Positions 52,263 to 61,014 of a stretch of 64,000 bases of DNA are shown here, in pieces. Positions within the stretch are counted from its first letter, which is position 1. Each line of letters opens with the position of its first letter. Source of the stretch: Ramlibacter humi (GTDB lineage Bacteria > Pseudomonadota > Gammaproteobacteria > Burkholderiales > Burkholderiaceae_C); contig NZ_SMLK01000005.1 of assembly GCF_004681975.1 (NCBI RefSeq), positions 186,001-250,000 on the forward strand, written 5' to 3'. A program made the position numbers and the translations under genes. Below the pieces are notes generated by a model. It ran no database searches. It saw only the letters and a list, made by a program, of their open reading frames with translations, and was not told the origin of the DNA.

Positions 52263-53146
52263 GGCCGCGGCACTTCGGCGCCGTGATGAGCGCCATGGTC
52301 ACGCCGTTCGACGGGCAGGGCCGGCTGGACCTGGACGCCGCGCGCACCGTAGCCCGTTGGCTGGTGAACCACGGCAACGAAGGCCTGGTGATCGGCGGGA
52401 CGACCGGCGAGGCGACCACGCTGACCGACACCGAGCTGTGCGACCTGGTAGCGGCGGTGGCGGAAGCCGTCACGGTGCCGGTGGTCGCGGGCACCGCCAG
52501 CAACGACACCGCGCACAGCGTGGCCCTGACGCGCCGGGCGCGCGGCCTGGGCGCGGCCGGCGTGCTGGCCGTGGGCCCGTACTACAGCCGGCCGCCGCAA
52601 GCCGGCATCGAGGCGCATTTCCGCGCCATCGCGGACGCCACCGACCTGCCCGTGATGCTCTACGACGTGCCGGGCCGCACCGGCCGGCGCGTCGCGCACG
52701 ACGTGCTGCTGCGCCTGTTCCGCGAAGTGCCCAACGTGCTGGCGTTCAAGGACGCCACCGGCGATCCCGCCGCGGCGGCCGCGCTCGTCGCCGAAGGCGG
52801 CGGCCATTTCGACTTGTACAGCGGCGACGACGCCATGACGCTGCCGCTACTGGCGTGCGGCGCCGTGGGCGTGGTGGGCACCACCACGCATTGGACCGCG
52901 CCGCGGTTCCGCCGGATGCTGGACGCCTTTCATGCCGGCGACCATGCCGCCGCCCGCGCGGTGCACGCGGAACTGCTCCCCTCCATCCGGTTCGTGAACA
53001 ACGACGAGAGCGTGTATTCCATGTCCGTGAAGGTGATGCTGCGCACACTGGGTTTGCCCACCGGCCCATGCCGCCTGCCGTTGCCACCGGCGCCCGCGGG
53101 GAAGGAAGACGAAGCGCGCGCCGTCTGGCGGGCCCTCGCCCGCTGA
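52259..53146 (+). CDS. dapA: 4-hydroxy-tetrahydrodipicolinate synthase-type aldolase (DapA)
   Basis: A 295-residue TIM-barrel Schiff-base aldolase. Catalytic Lys164 is in LAFKDATG, Tyr135 in MLYDVPGRTG, and the pyruvate-binding GGTTGEATTL is present. DapA condenses pyruvate and aspartate semialdehyde in lysine and diaminopimelate synthesis. The C-terminal end (LGLPTGPCRLPLPPAP) resembles actinobacterial more than typical betaproteobacterial DapA in my recollection, so this may be a second or transferred copy. Its partner here is a GST, not other lysine genes. Confidence 0.85.
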   Translation: MRPRHFGAVMSAMVTPFDGQGRLDLDAARTVARWLVNHGNEGLVIGGTTGEATTLTDTELCDLVAAVAEAVTVPVVAGTASNDTAHSVALTRRARGLGAAGVLAVGPYYSRPPQAGIEAHFRAIADATDLPVMLYDVPGRTGRRVAHDVLLRLFREVPNVLAFKDATGDPAAAAALVAEGGGHFDLYSGDDAMTLPLLACGAVGVVGTTTHWTAPRFRRMLDAFHAGDHAAARAVHAELLPSIRFVNNDESVYSMSVKVMLRTLGLPTGPCRLPLPPAPAGKEDEARAVWRALAR

Positions 53147-53183
53147 GCCAGCGGCGCGCGGTCCGCGCCCGTAAACTGCCGCC

Positions 53184-54440
53184 ATGCAGACGTACATGGT
53201 CGGCGGCGCGGTCCGCGATGCGCTGCTCGGGCTGCCGGTGAACGACCACGACTGGGTCGTGGTCGGCGCGACGCCCGAGCAGATGGTGCACGCCGGCTAC
53301 CTGCCGGTGGGGCGCGACTTCCCCGTGTTCCTGCACCCCGAGACGCGCGAGGAATACGCGCTGGCGCGCACCGAACGCAAGACCGCTCCCGGCTACCACG
53401 GCTTCGCCTTCCACGCCGAACCGAACGTCACGCTGGAAGACGACCTGGCGCGGCGCGACCTCACCATCAACGCGATGGCGCAGGACGGCGACGGCAGGCT
53501 GTTCGACCCCTTCGGCGGACAGATGGACCTGCGCGCGCGCGTGCTGCGGCACGTGACCGACGCGTTCCGCGAGGACCCGGTGCGCATCCTGCGGCTGGCC
53601 CGCTTCGCCGCCCGTTTCGCGGACTTCAGCGTGGCGACCGAAACAATGGAACTGATGCGCGCCATGGTGCAGGCCGGCGAGGTGGACGCGCTGGTGCCCG
53701 AGCGCGTGTGGCAGGAGCTGTCGCGCGGGCTGATGGAACGCTGCCCTTCGCGCATGTTCCAGGTGCTGCGCGAATGCGACGCACTCGAGCGCCTGCTGCC
53801 CGAGGTGGACCGCCTGTGGGGCGTACCGCAGCGGGCCGACTACCACCCCGAGGTCGACACCGGCGTGCACCTGATGATGGTGCTGGACATGAGCGCGCGC
53901 CTGCGGGCGCCGCTGCCGGTGCGATTCGCCTGCCTGGCGCACGACCTGGGCAAGGGCACGACGCCGGCCGACGTGCTGCCCCGGCACATCGGCCACGAGG
54001 AGCGCAGCGCGCGCCTGCTGAAGAAGGTGGCCGCGCGGCTGCGCGTGCCGGCCGAATGCTTCGAGCTGGCCGACGTGGTGGCGCGCGAGCACGGCAACAT
54101 CCACCGCAGCGGCGAGTTGGGCGCCTCCGCCGTGGTGCGCCTGCTGGAACGCTGCGACGCCTTCCGCAAGCCGCAGCGGTTCGCGCAGGTGCTGCAGGCT
54201 TGCGAATGCGACGCGCGCGGGCGCGGCGGGAAGGAAGACGCGCCGTATCCGCAGAAGGACCGCTTGCTCGGCGCGCTGGCGGCCGCGCAAGCCGTGCCCA
54301 CGCGCGAGATCGCCGAAGAGGCGCAGGCGCAGGGGCTGGCGGGCCCGAAGGTGGGCGAGAGGATTCAGCAGGCGCGGGTGCGGGCGGTGACCGGCGCGCT
54401 GGCCGGCCCCGGTCAGGACACCAGCGCCAGCGCCGCGTAG
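53184..54440 (+). CDS. cca: Multifunctional CCA tRNA nucleotidyltransferase/phosphohydrolase
   Basis: A 418-residue class II CCA-adding enzyme. The nucleotidyltransferase core begins MVGGAVRDALLG with metal-binding NDHDWVVVG, and RRDLTINAMA follows. The tRNA head domain has [18 protein letters not shown]-terminal HD phosphohydrolase domain (CLAHDLGKGTTP) gives the long form found in gamma- and betaproteobacteria. It repairs or completes tRNA 3' ends. The last 28 nt overlap the convergent ROK gene. Confidence 0.96.
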   Translation: MQTYMVGGAVRDALLGLPVNDHDWVVVGATPEQMVHAGYLPVGRDFPVFLHPETREEYALARTERKTAPGYHGFAFHAEPNVTLEDDLARRDLTINAMAQDGDGRLFDPFGGQMDLRARVLRHVTDAFREDPVRILRLARFAARFADFSVATETMELMRAMVQAGEVDALVPERVWQELSRGLMERCPSRMFQVLRECDALERLLPEVDRLWGVPQRADYHPEVDTGVHLMMVLDMSARLRAPLPVRFACLAHDLGKGTTPADVLPRHIGHEERSARLLKKVAARLRVPAECFELADVVAREHGNIHRSGELGASAVVRLLERCDAFRKPQRFAQVLQACECDARGRGGKEDAPYPQKDRLLGALAAAQAVPTREIAEEAQAQGLAGPKVGERIQQARVRAVTGALAGPGQDTSASAA

Positions 54441-55336
54441 TCGCCCACGCGGTTTTCCAGTCCCGCGGGCACCAGCTCGCAACCGGCCGTCACCGGCTTC
54501 ATGTGTTCCAGCACGTGCGGCCGCAGGCGCGGCAGCAGGAAGTCGCGGTTGTTCCAGAACACGCTGCCGCCCAGGCTGATGCGCTGCAGGTCCAGCGACA
54601 CGACCAGGTCATACAGCAGGCGGCCGAACACGCGGCACATCTCGTCGACGATGCGCAGCGCCGCGGGATCGCCGGCCTGCGCGCGCTGCATCAGGGTGGC
54701 CGCGTCGGCGCCGTAGAGATGGGCGACCGAGCCGCCCGCGACCAGCGACTCGACGTCGCCGACGTTGCCGCAGCCGCACAGCGCCTTGCCGTTGTCGCTG
54801 GCGAACATGTGCCCGGCATGCCCCGCGTTGCCGTTCTTGCCGCGCAGCACGCGGCCGTCCACGCACAGGCCCGTGCCCACGCCGGTGCTCCAGGTCACGT
54901 ACGCGCAGTGATCGATGCCCTGCAGCGCGCCCCAGCGCCTTTCGGCTTCCAGGGCGGCGACGCAGTCGTTCTCGAGCCGGACCTGCTGGAAGCGGTCGTG
55001 CAACGGCGCTTCGAGCACCGCGGTCTTCCAGTCGTTGGGCAGGCCACGCTCCGCGCCGGCCATCCCGCCGCAGATGTTGGGAGTCGCGAGTTCGACGCGG
55101 CCCGCCGCCTTGACGAACGGCCCGCACGACGACACGCCGACGGTCTGCACGTCCTGGGGCAGCACGCCCAGTTCGGCGCAGGCCTCGTCGACCATGCGCA
55201 GCACCTGCCGCGCCAGCGCGTCGTTGTTGCCTTGCTTGGCGGTGGGTTCGCTGCGGCGGCCAAGCAGTTCCAGGCTGCGGCCGTCGTTCAGGCTGACGGC
55301 CACCTTGGTGCCGCCGATGTCGATGCAGGCTTTCAT
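54413..55336 (-). CDS. ROK family sugar kinase
   Basis: A 307-residue ROK protein. The phosphate loop IDIGGTKVAVSLNDG is at residues 5-19. YVTWSTGVGTGLCVDG holds the ROK signature region, and a zinc-site segment GKALCGCGNVGDVESL follows in which the usual final Cys is replaced by Asp. No HTH domain, so it is a kinase rather than a repressor. Fructose, glucose or N-acetyl sugars are possible substrates. Start at ATG 55336; 8 nt separate it from the DUF2905 gene upstream. Confidence 0.88.
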   Translation of the reverse strand: MKACIDIGGTKVAVSLNDGRSLELLGRRSEPTAKQGNNDALARQVLRMVDEACAELGVLPQDVQTVGVSSCGPFVKAAGRVELATPNICGGMAGAERGLPNDWKTAVLEAPLHDRFQQVRLENDCVAALEAERRWGALQGIDHCAYVTWSTGVGTGLCVDGRVLRGKNGNAGHAGHMFASDNGKALCGCGNVGDVESLVAGGSVAHLYGADAATLMQRAQAGDPAALRIVDEMCRVFGRLLYDLVVSLDLQRISLGGSVFWNNRDFLLPRLRPHVLEHMKPVTAGCELVPAGLENRVGDYAALALVS

Positions 55337-55344
55337 GTCGGTCG

Positions 55345-55539
55345 TTAGATCAGGCGCGCGAGGGCCGAGGCGATCATGCTCAGCACGACGGTGGACGCGA
55401 GCGGGATGAACCACTCGCGGCCGAACAGCTTGAAGCGGAAGTCCCCCGGCAGCTTGCCCAGCCCCAGCTTCTGCAGCAGCGGGGACACCCAGCTGATCAG
55501 CACCAGGGCGAGGAAGACGACGATGAACCAGCGGATCAT
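55345..55539 (-). CDS. DUF2905 small membrane protein
   Basis: A 64-residue protein with two hydrophobic helices (about 4-20 and 45-63). Between them is the family core GLGKLPGDFRFKLFGREWFI, where L-P-G-D is diagnostic of DUF2905. Function unknown. It lies between the MidA-like and ROK genes on the same strand. Confidence 0.9.
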   Translation of the reverse strand: MIRWFIVVFLALVLISWVSPLLQKLGLGKLPGDFRFKLFGREWFIPLASTVVLSMIASALARLI

Positions 55540-55582
55540 GCGAATGCCAGTGTAGGTGCAGCCGGGCTCGCCGTGCGCGACC

Positions 55583-56677
55583 TCACAGGCGATCGGTGCG
55601 GTCGCCGCGCGCGAAGCCCAGCGCTTCCCAGAAGCCGCCTTTTGCGAGGCCGATGACCTTGAAGAGCTCGCCCATCTCGTGCTCGTTCACCAGCTTCTGC
55701 ATGGCGGCGCGCTGCGCGAGGTCGGCGTCCGCGGCAAGCTCGAGCACCCCGCAATTGAAGAGGAAGTGCGCTTGCGTGGTGTAGCCCAGCAGGTTCAGGC
55801 CCGAGTCCTGTGCGGCTACTGCGATGCCGGTGAAATCGACGTGCGCCGTGATGTCCTTCACCCCCACATCCGACAGCGGATCCGCGTCCGCCAAGTGGCC
55901 GCGATGGCACATCAGCGTGCCCATGTGGCGCTGCGGGTGCCAGTACTCGCGCTCCGGAAAGCCGTAGTCGATGAAGAACGCGGCGCCCTTCTCCAGCCGG
56001 TCGGCGAGGGTGCGGATGAAGGCCTGCGCCTGCGGATGGATCTCGGTGAGGTAGTCGTGCGGCCCATCCACCTCGATGGGCGGGCGCAGGCCGGTCGGCC
56101 TGTCCTCGAACCGCAGCGCACCGGCGCTGCCGGCCACACCTCTCTCGTGCCAGGCGCCACCCACGCGATGCAGCAGCTTCACCGGCATGGCGTCCAGCAC
56201 TTCGTTGCCGACGATGACGCCGCTGAAGTGCCCGGGCAGCTCGGCCGCCCAGCGCACGCGATCGCCGAACGCGGCCAGGCGCTGCCGCTGGCGCGACCGC
56301 AGGCTGCCGGACAGGTCCACGATGGTGTAGCGCTGCACGCGATCACCCAGCGCTTCGAGCAATTGCTGCGCGAGCGCGCCCGAGCCCGCACCGAATTCCC
56401 AAACCTCTTTCGTGCCGGAGACTTCGAGCGCCTGCGCCACCTGCCGCGCCAGCGCGCGGCCGAACAGCGGCGTCAGCTCCGGCGCGGTGACGAAATCGCT
56501 GCCGGATGAAGGCATCGCGCCGAACTTGCGCGACGCGTTGGCGTAGTACCCCAGTCCCGGCGCATACAGCGCCAGCGCCATGAACCGGTCGAACGGCAGC
56601 CAGCCGCCGTCGCGTGCCACCGCCTGTCCGATCAATGCGCCCAGGGCGCTCGTTAAACTGCCTGTCTCTTCGCTCAC
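55583..56677 (-). CDS. SAM-dependent methyltransferase, MidA/NDUFAF7 family
   Basis: A 364-residue protein of the MidA family; the mitochondrial member NDUFAF7 methylates an Arg of a complex I subunit. Motifs: SGSDFVTAPELTPLFGRALA, the SAM site EFGAGSGALAQQLLEAL, and VGNEVLDAMPVKLL. The start is uncertain: GTG 56677 leaves 13 nt to the divergent folM start, while an in-frame ATG at 56725 would overlap folM. The GTG start gives the usual family N-terminus. The bacterial role is unclear. Confidence 0.87.
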   Translation of the reverse strand: MSEETGSLTSALGALIGQAVARDGGWLPFDRFMALALYAPGLGYYANASRKFGAMPSSGSDFVTAPELTPLFGRALARQVAQALEVSGTKEVWEFGAGSGALAQQLLEALGDRVQRYTIVDLSGSLRSRQRQRLAAFGDRVRWAAELPGHFSGVIVGNEVLDAMPVKLLHRVGGAWHERGVAGSAGALRFEDRPTGLRPPIEVDGPHDYLTEIHPQAQAFIRTLADRLEKGAAFFIDYGFPEREYWHPQRHMGTLMCHRGHLADADPLSDVGVKDITAHVDFTGIAVAAQDSGLNLLGYTTQAHFLFNCGVLELAADADLAQRAAMQKLVNEHEMGELFKVIGLAKGGFWEALGFARGDRTDRL

Positions 56678-56690
56678 CCCGCGATTGTCC

Positions 56691-57455
56691 GTGAACGCCA
56701 ACGCCCCCAGAACCGTGCTCGTCACCGGCGCCGCCCGCCGCCTGGGCCGCGAGATCGCGCTGGCGTTGGCCGGCGGCGGCTGGAACGTCGCCGTGCACTA
56801 CCGGCGGTCCGCGGACGAAGCGAAGCAGACGGCCGCCGATTGCCGCGCGGCCGGTGCGCGCGCGGAAGCTTTCGCCGCGGACCTGGCCGATGAGGGTTCG
56901 ACCCGCGCGCTGGTCCCCGCCGTAGCGGCGGCCTTCGGCGGCATCGACGCGGTGGTGAACAGCGCGTCGCTCTTCGAACACGACAGCGCGCAAAGCTTCG
57001 GCTACGCGTCGCTGCAGGCGCACCTGGCGTCCAACACCGCCGCGCCCATCGTCTTGGCGCAAACACTGCACCAGCACCTCGAGCAAGGCGGCGGCGAAGG
57101 CGCGGTCGTCAACCTGCTCGACCAGAAGCTGTGGAACCCCAACCCCGACTTCCTGAGCTACACGCTGTCCAAGGCCGCGCTGGAAGCCGCCACCACGCTG
57201 CTGGCGCAGGCGTTGGCGCCGCGGCTGCGGGTGGTGGGCGTCGCCCCGGGGCTGACGCTCACCAGCCACATGCTGTCGCAACAGAAGTTCGAGCAGTTGC
57301 ACAAGCTGTCGCCGCTGGGCCGCTCGTCCACGCCGCAGGACGTGGCCGCCGCCGTGCGCTTCGCGCTGGAGAACCGCTCGATCACCGGCACCACGCTGCT
57401 GGTGGACGGCGGCCAGCACCTGATGAAGTTCGACCGCGATTTCTCGCTGATGTGA
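56691..57455 (+). CDS. folM: SDR family dihydromonapterin/pteridine reductase
   Basis: A 254-residue SDR. The cofactor motif is TGAARRLG, which fits the T-G-x3-R-x-G pattern of pteridine reductases (PTR1, FolM) rather than the usual G-x3-G-x-G. NSASLFE replaces NNAG, also as in this group. Catalytic Tyr and Lys are in YTLSK. FolM reduces dihydromonapterin or dihydrofolate. The next gene, 2 nt downstream, is folB, supporting the pterin role. Start at GTG 56691. Confidence 0.85.
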   Translation: MNANAPRTVLVTGAARRLGREIALALAGGGWNVAVHYRRSADEAKQTAADCRAAGARAEAFAADLADEGSTRALVPAVAAAFGGIDAVVNSASLFEHDSAQSFGYASLQAHLASNTAAPIVLAQTLHQHLEQGGGEGAVVNLLDQKLWNPNPDFLSYTLSKAALEAATTLLAQALAPRLRVVGVAPGLTLTSHMLSQQKFEQLHKLSPLGRSSTPQDVAAAVRFALENRSITGTTLLVDGGQHLMKFDRDFSLM

Positions 57456-57457
57456 CC

Positions 57458-57826
57458 ATGGCCAAGGCAGGCACCCAGATCCTCACCCTCACCGGCCTGG
57501 AGTTCACGGCCAACCTGGGCATCCTCGACCAGGAGAAGACCGCGCCGCAGCCGATCCGCGTGGATGCCGAGCTGAGCCTGGGCACACAGCCGCTGCTGCC
57601 GCGCGACGACGACATCCTGCACGTGCTGGACTACCGCAAGGTGCGCCGCATCATCATCGATGAGTGCACCGCCGAGCACGTGAACCTGCTGGAAACGCTG
57701 ATCGGCAAGCTGGCCAACCGCCTGATGCAGTTGCCCGGTGTGCTGGGCGTGCGCGTGAAGATCGCCAAGCTGGAGATCTTCGAGGACTGCGAGGTCGCCA
57801 TCCGCGTCGAAACCGGGCAGTGGTGA
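57458..57826 (+). CDS. folB: Dihydroneopterin aldolase
   Basis: A 122-residue tunnel-fold enzyme of folate synthesis that cleaves 7,8-dihydroneopterin. LTGLEFTANLGILDQEK fits the FolB opening, with the GxH(E) position altered to G-I-L-D. LDYRKVRRIIIDE holds the conserved Y-x-x-V region, and the catalytic Lys is likely in VRVKIAKLE. Coupled to folM (2-nt gap). A transposon begins 8 nt after the stop codon. Confidence 0.9.
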   Translation: MAKAGTQILTLTGLEFTANLGILDQEKTAPQPIRVDAELSLGTQPLLPRDDDILHVLDYRKVRRIIIDECTAEHVNLLETLIGKLANRLMQLPGVLGVRVKIAKLEIFEDCEVAIRVETGQW

Positions 57827-57833
57827 ACGTCAC

Positions 57834-57907
57834 TGTCGGGAACAATTGAGTTTGCAAGTCGACAATTGAATCTGCAGTTTGGGCCGCGACAAATCAACAA
57901 CTTGCAG
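57834..57907 (+). repeat. Left transposon end with three repeated sites
   Basis: Three related sites follow each other: the terminal repeat (57834-57857), TCGACAATTGAATCTGCAG (57859-57877) and CGACAAATCAACAACTTGCA (57887-57906). All share the CGACAA-then-TTGCA/CTGCA pattern. Repeated transposase-binding sites of about 20 nt at the ends are typical of Tn7/Tn402-like elements. Confidence 0.75.
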
Positions 57908-58787
57908 CGGTTTGCAATCTCGCGCCTACCCGAGACATGCTTGTTCCGCACGGAGCGAGGGATCGGCCAGCTGAGCTTCTTGGCGCACCAGTTCACACCG
58001 GGTGCTGAGCACACTTGCACACTCGCACCTCTGCGCAAAGTCGGCTGAGGTGAGATCGCACCCGCTACCTAAAGCCGCGGCCAGCGTTTTAGTACCCCAC
58101 CATCTGCCCTGCTCGCGTCGGATACTGTGTAAGCGTACAGCACCCGAAGGAGCTCGTTGGAGATTTACCAAGGCGCCCTCCGGCGTGCCCTATCCGCTTC
58201 GGCTGTGCAGTAGGCGCTGGTCCACGAGAAACTTCAGAAAGTCAGCGCCTCGCTCGGTAAGCGTCATGTACTGGTTCTCCAGCTTCACGAACCCGGATCC
58301 AAGCAGGAAGCTGCGCATTTCGGCTGATCTGATCACTCAGCACGTTGAGGTGGTCATCCAATGCACGGCAATACGTCCAGAAAGGCCACCATCAACTGCG
58401 GGTAACCCCGCGCGGCGCCATAGACGTGGATAACTTGTTGAATGCTCGCGCAGAAGTGACCCACTTCGCTACGACCTACCAGCTGCAATCTGACCCACCT
58501 ACAACCCGAGATTTGAGCCCGCTTCTCCTCTGAGATCGCCCTGTTTGGCAGAAGGGCGTCCGTCAATCTAAGGCAAGCGCCTTGGGTCAATACTTCGCTG
58601 GCGTCAACAGGCGAGAGCATGCGCAAGGTGCGCGGCCGCACAGCGCTGGCCGAGACCTGAGGCTCGAAGAATCCTTGCGCCTAGGCTCAACACCCCCGTA
58701 ATACTGACGGGGGACACCCTGACTACTGCAGTGAGACGACGAAAAAGGCCATCGATTGTGGCCCTGCCGCGCTAGATTAGATCACTG
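57908..58787. other. Transposon left arm, no convincing gene
   Basis: About 880 nt of lower-GC sequence with only short frames in several phases, none with a recognisable product or ribosome site. A frame on the minus strand (58354-58641) codes for 95 residues without family resemblance. This may be a degraded remnant of earlier cargo or of transposition genes. The last 50 nt contain the promoter region of the cargo operon. Confidence 0.5.
58693..58713. promoter_or_regulatory. Hairpin CCCCCGT/ACGGGGG before the cargo operon
   Basis: A perfect 7-bp stem with a 7-nt loop (AATACTG) lies 75 nt before the first cargo gene. It could end transcription entering from the left or act as an operator. 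No T tract follows. Confidence 0.4.
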
Positions 58788-59798
58788 ATGGGCATCACAC
58801 GTCGTTCATTGCTGCAAAGCTGCGTGCGCGCCGCGCTTCTGTCAGGGCCGTCTGCTTGGGCGGCCAAGAGCGGATTGCCCCCCCTCCAGAAGTTGCTTGA
58901 GCAGCCTGAATCACAGGTCGATTACGGTGCGGCTGCGCTCACGATTGATCGCATGGCCGATCCCACCTTAGATGTTTCAGCCGCAGAGAGCCAGCTGAAC
59001 CAGCTGCTCAAAGCTGCCATATCCGTCGCGGGCGGCAGCCTTCTTCGCGGAGGCAGCCAAGTGAGGATCGACGCACTGCGAACGGTCTTGTACGAGCCGG
59101 GGCCCTGGAATGACCAGCGGCCCTTCAAGTACGATCTCAAAAACGATCCCAGCGGCACAAAGATCTTCGCCAACAAGCTGTTGCCGAACTACCTGCGCTC
59201 CCGCTTGGGCAACTGCGTCTCCATGCCCGCGCTGTTCCTTGCGCTTGGCCAGCGAATGGGCCTGGACGCTCACCTATCTACCGCGCCAGAACACACCTTC
59301 GTAAAGATCCGCAGGGAAGACGGCAGCTACACGAACCACGAGTGCACGAGCAACGCTGGTGAAAAGCGCGACGCCAGCTACGTCAAAGAATTCGAGATCG
59401 TTCAAGCCGCGATGGACCAGGGGACCTACCTGGTACCGCTCTCTCCGAAGCGGGCGCTGATTCAAATGTCTGGCACGCTGGCCGAGCACTACTACCGAAC
59501 CGAGAACTTGCCGATGCTCCACGCACTGGCGGACCTGTTGCTGCAGAAGGATCCTCGCTACGTTTATCCGATGCTGGCCAAGCGGTCTGCGTATGGACTG
59601 GAACTGAACCTCCGCTATCGCCGCAAATACAAGCGTTTCGAAGATGTTCCGGCGTCCGAGATGGGCCCACTGAAGGAGCTGCTTCGGACGCTGCAGCAAT
59701 GGGACGAGAACGTCCGCGCCTTAGGCTGGAGGCCACTTAGCGCCTCCTTCGAACAGAGCTACAACAGAATCACCAAAGAAGCCAGGGAGCAAAGATGA
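58788..59798 (+). CDS. Tat-exported transglutaminase-like (SirB1-type) protein
   Basis: A 336-residue protein with a twin-arginine signal (ITRRSLLQ, then a hydrophobic stretch to about residue 26, ending AWA). The core (about 75-190) resembles the SirB1/transglutaminase-like family: [20 protein letters not shown] with nucleophile Cys143, and [10 protein letters not shown] with His169. The C-terminal third is helical with TPR-like stretches. It would act in the periplasm; the substrate is unknown. First gene of the transposon's coupled operon (ATGA overlap with the next). Confidence 0.8.
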   Translation: MGITRRSLLQSCVRAALLSGPSAWAAKSGLPPLQKLLEQPESQVDYGAAALTIDRMADPTLDVSAAESQLNQLLKAAISVAGGSLLRGGSQVRIDALRTVLYEPGPWNDQRPFKYDLKNDPSGTKIFANKLLPNYLRSRLGNCVSMPALFLALGQRMGLDAHLSTAPEHTFVKIRREDGSYTNHECTSNAGEKRDASYVKEFEIVQAAMDQGTYLVPLSPKRALIQMSGTLAEHYYRTENLPMLHALADLLLQKDPRYVYPMLAKRSAYGLELNLRYRRKYKRFEDVPASEMGPLKELLRTLQQWDENVRALGWRPLSASFEQSYNRITKEAREQR

Positions 59799-60334
59799 AG
59801 AACAAGGTACTGGGTGGCATTTTCTTCGCCATCGTCTCCATCAGCCCATTTGCACATGGTCGTTACGTGCAGGCTGACCCAATCGGACTGCAAGGCGGGC
59901 CGAATCCGTACGGCTACGTGAACGGCAATCCTCTGCTCAGCACAGATCCGATGGGATTGATGGGGGGCAGCGGCAGCGGTGCTGGTCAAAGGCGAGGCCC
60001 CCCGATCGTGAATGCATTCGGCTGCATGGGCTTGGCGTGCGTGACCGGGGGAACCGAGCCATCATCTATGAGCGGAGAATTAACGTTGGGCGGAGGCATT
60101 GAGGTCTGCGACGCCCCTCTGCCGTCTCCACCACCTCAAATGTGCCCAGCCCCGAGTAGCGTCGTAAGTCGACTTGACCCTCCAGGCGTGCCAGTACCCG
60201 CGAAATTCGGTGGGGCCTTCATTGCTCCAAGCATCAAACGTGACGGTCGAATTTGCGTTCGTTTCGGTGCCTTTGCTTCACCGCGAATTCCCTTACCCTC
60301 GTTCGACGCTGGTCCGATGGAGCCGTTGCCATGA
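59795..60334 (+). CDS. Secreted mini-Rhs protein (Rhs core tail only)
   Basis: A 179-residue protein with a Sec signal (1-22). Directly after it, residues 23-56 are the end of an Rhs repeat-associated core: [20 protein letters not shown] then [14 protein letters not shown]. In full Rhs proteins this motif follows a shell of more than 1000 residues and precedes the variable C-terminal toxin. Here the shell is missing and a Gly/Pro-rich tail of about 120 residues with several Cys follows. It may be an orphan Rhs tip or a structural remnant. It overlaps both neighbours by 4 nt. Confidence 0.75.
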   Translation: MKNKVLGGIFFAIVSISPFAHGRYVQADPIGLQGGPNPYGYVNGNPLLSTDPMGLMGGSGSGAGQRRGPPIVNAFGCMGLACVTGGTEPSSMSGELTLGGGIEVCDAPLPSPPPQMCPAPSSVVSRLDPPGVPVPAKFGGAFIAPSIKRDGRICVRFGAFASPRIPLPSFDAGPMEPLP

Positions 60335-60591
60335 GCGTTCCGGTGTCAGTACTATTGATCGCGTCACTGGTGTTGGGGGTGAGTTATACGGCTCTAGGTT
60401 GGAGTGCACGCAAACACCTCAGGGAGGGCACCTCCGAGGCAGATCGATCCATCGGATGGCTGTTTTGGTGGTCGTTCGCCAAGGAGAAGTACGACGACGA
60501 GGGTAAACGGGTGTGCGATAAGGGCCAGTTACTGGCATTCGGCCTTGTTGCCCTTTACGCGGCTTGGTACTTCGTGCTTCTGCGGAAGTAG
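60331..60591 (+). CDS. Small two-helix membrane protein of the cargo operon
   Basis: An 86-residue protein with an N-terminal helix (about 3-22), a charged middle ([35 protein letters not shown]) and a C-terminal helix (about 66-83). No family recognised. Position directly after the mini-Rhs gene, with ATGA coupling, would suit an immunity or assembly partner, but this is only inference. Confidence 0.6.
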   Translation: MSVPVSVLLIASLVLGVSYTALGWSARKHLREGTSEADRSIGWLFWWSFAKEKYDDEGKRVCDKGQLLAFGLVALYAAWYFVLLRK

Positions 60592-61014
60592 ATGGTCTTG
60601 AAGAACTCGACTACCGAACCGGCAGGCGTGCTGCCTTGCTGTCGATACTTCCTCGCCACCATCGGCATGGTTGCAGCATCGGCCTGTGCACCTTCCGATG
60701 TTACGCCCCGCTCTTATGTGAGTTCTGTCATTGCCGATCTAAGCCCACAGCGAGAGGAGATTGAGCGCGTCTTGGCTGAGTCCAAGACTATTCGCGCCCA
60801 CCCAATTCCATCTCCCGACCCCGGTGATGTAGCAGCTCTAAAAAAGATGCCCATTGATTTTGGCTGGGTCACGAGCGGGGGAGCGATCCTGGTCCACAGC
60901 AAGAGCTACGGTGTTGTCTTGGTTCAGGAGCCCCGGTCTGCCGGTGACCACGTCGCTTGGTCTTGCGTAGTGTTTCCTGCCGAGGCGAAACCAAACACCT
61001 GCGTTGCCGAATAG
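60592..61014 (+). CDS. Putative pilin-like lipoprotein of the cargo operon
   Basis: A 140-residue protein whose ATG directly follows the previous stop codon. It has a hydrophobic segment (about 20-32) ending in a possible lipobox (ASAC). The globular part has a helix (VIADLSPQREEIERVLAESK) and ends with VAWSCVVFPAEAKPNTC, which resembles the W-x-C ... P-x-x-C disulphide end of type IV pilins. It lacks the prepilin leader, so it may be a pilin-fold lipoprotein. Last gene of the operon. Confidence 0.55.
   Translation: MVLKNSTTEPAGVLPCCRYFLATIGMVAASACAPSDVTPRSYVSSVIADLSPQREEIERVLAESKTIRAHPIPSPDPGDVAALKKMPIDFGWVTSGGAILVHSKSYGVVLVQEPRSAGDHVAWSCVVFPAEAKPNTCVAE

Noticed and set aside
58354-58641. 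95-residue minus-strand ORF in the transposon left arm
   Set aside because: No ribosome site, no family similarity and overlapping short frames in other phases; kept only as part of a gene-less stretch.
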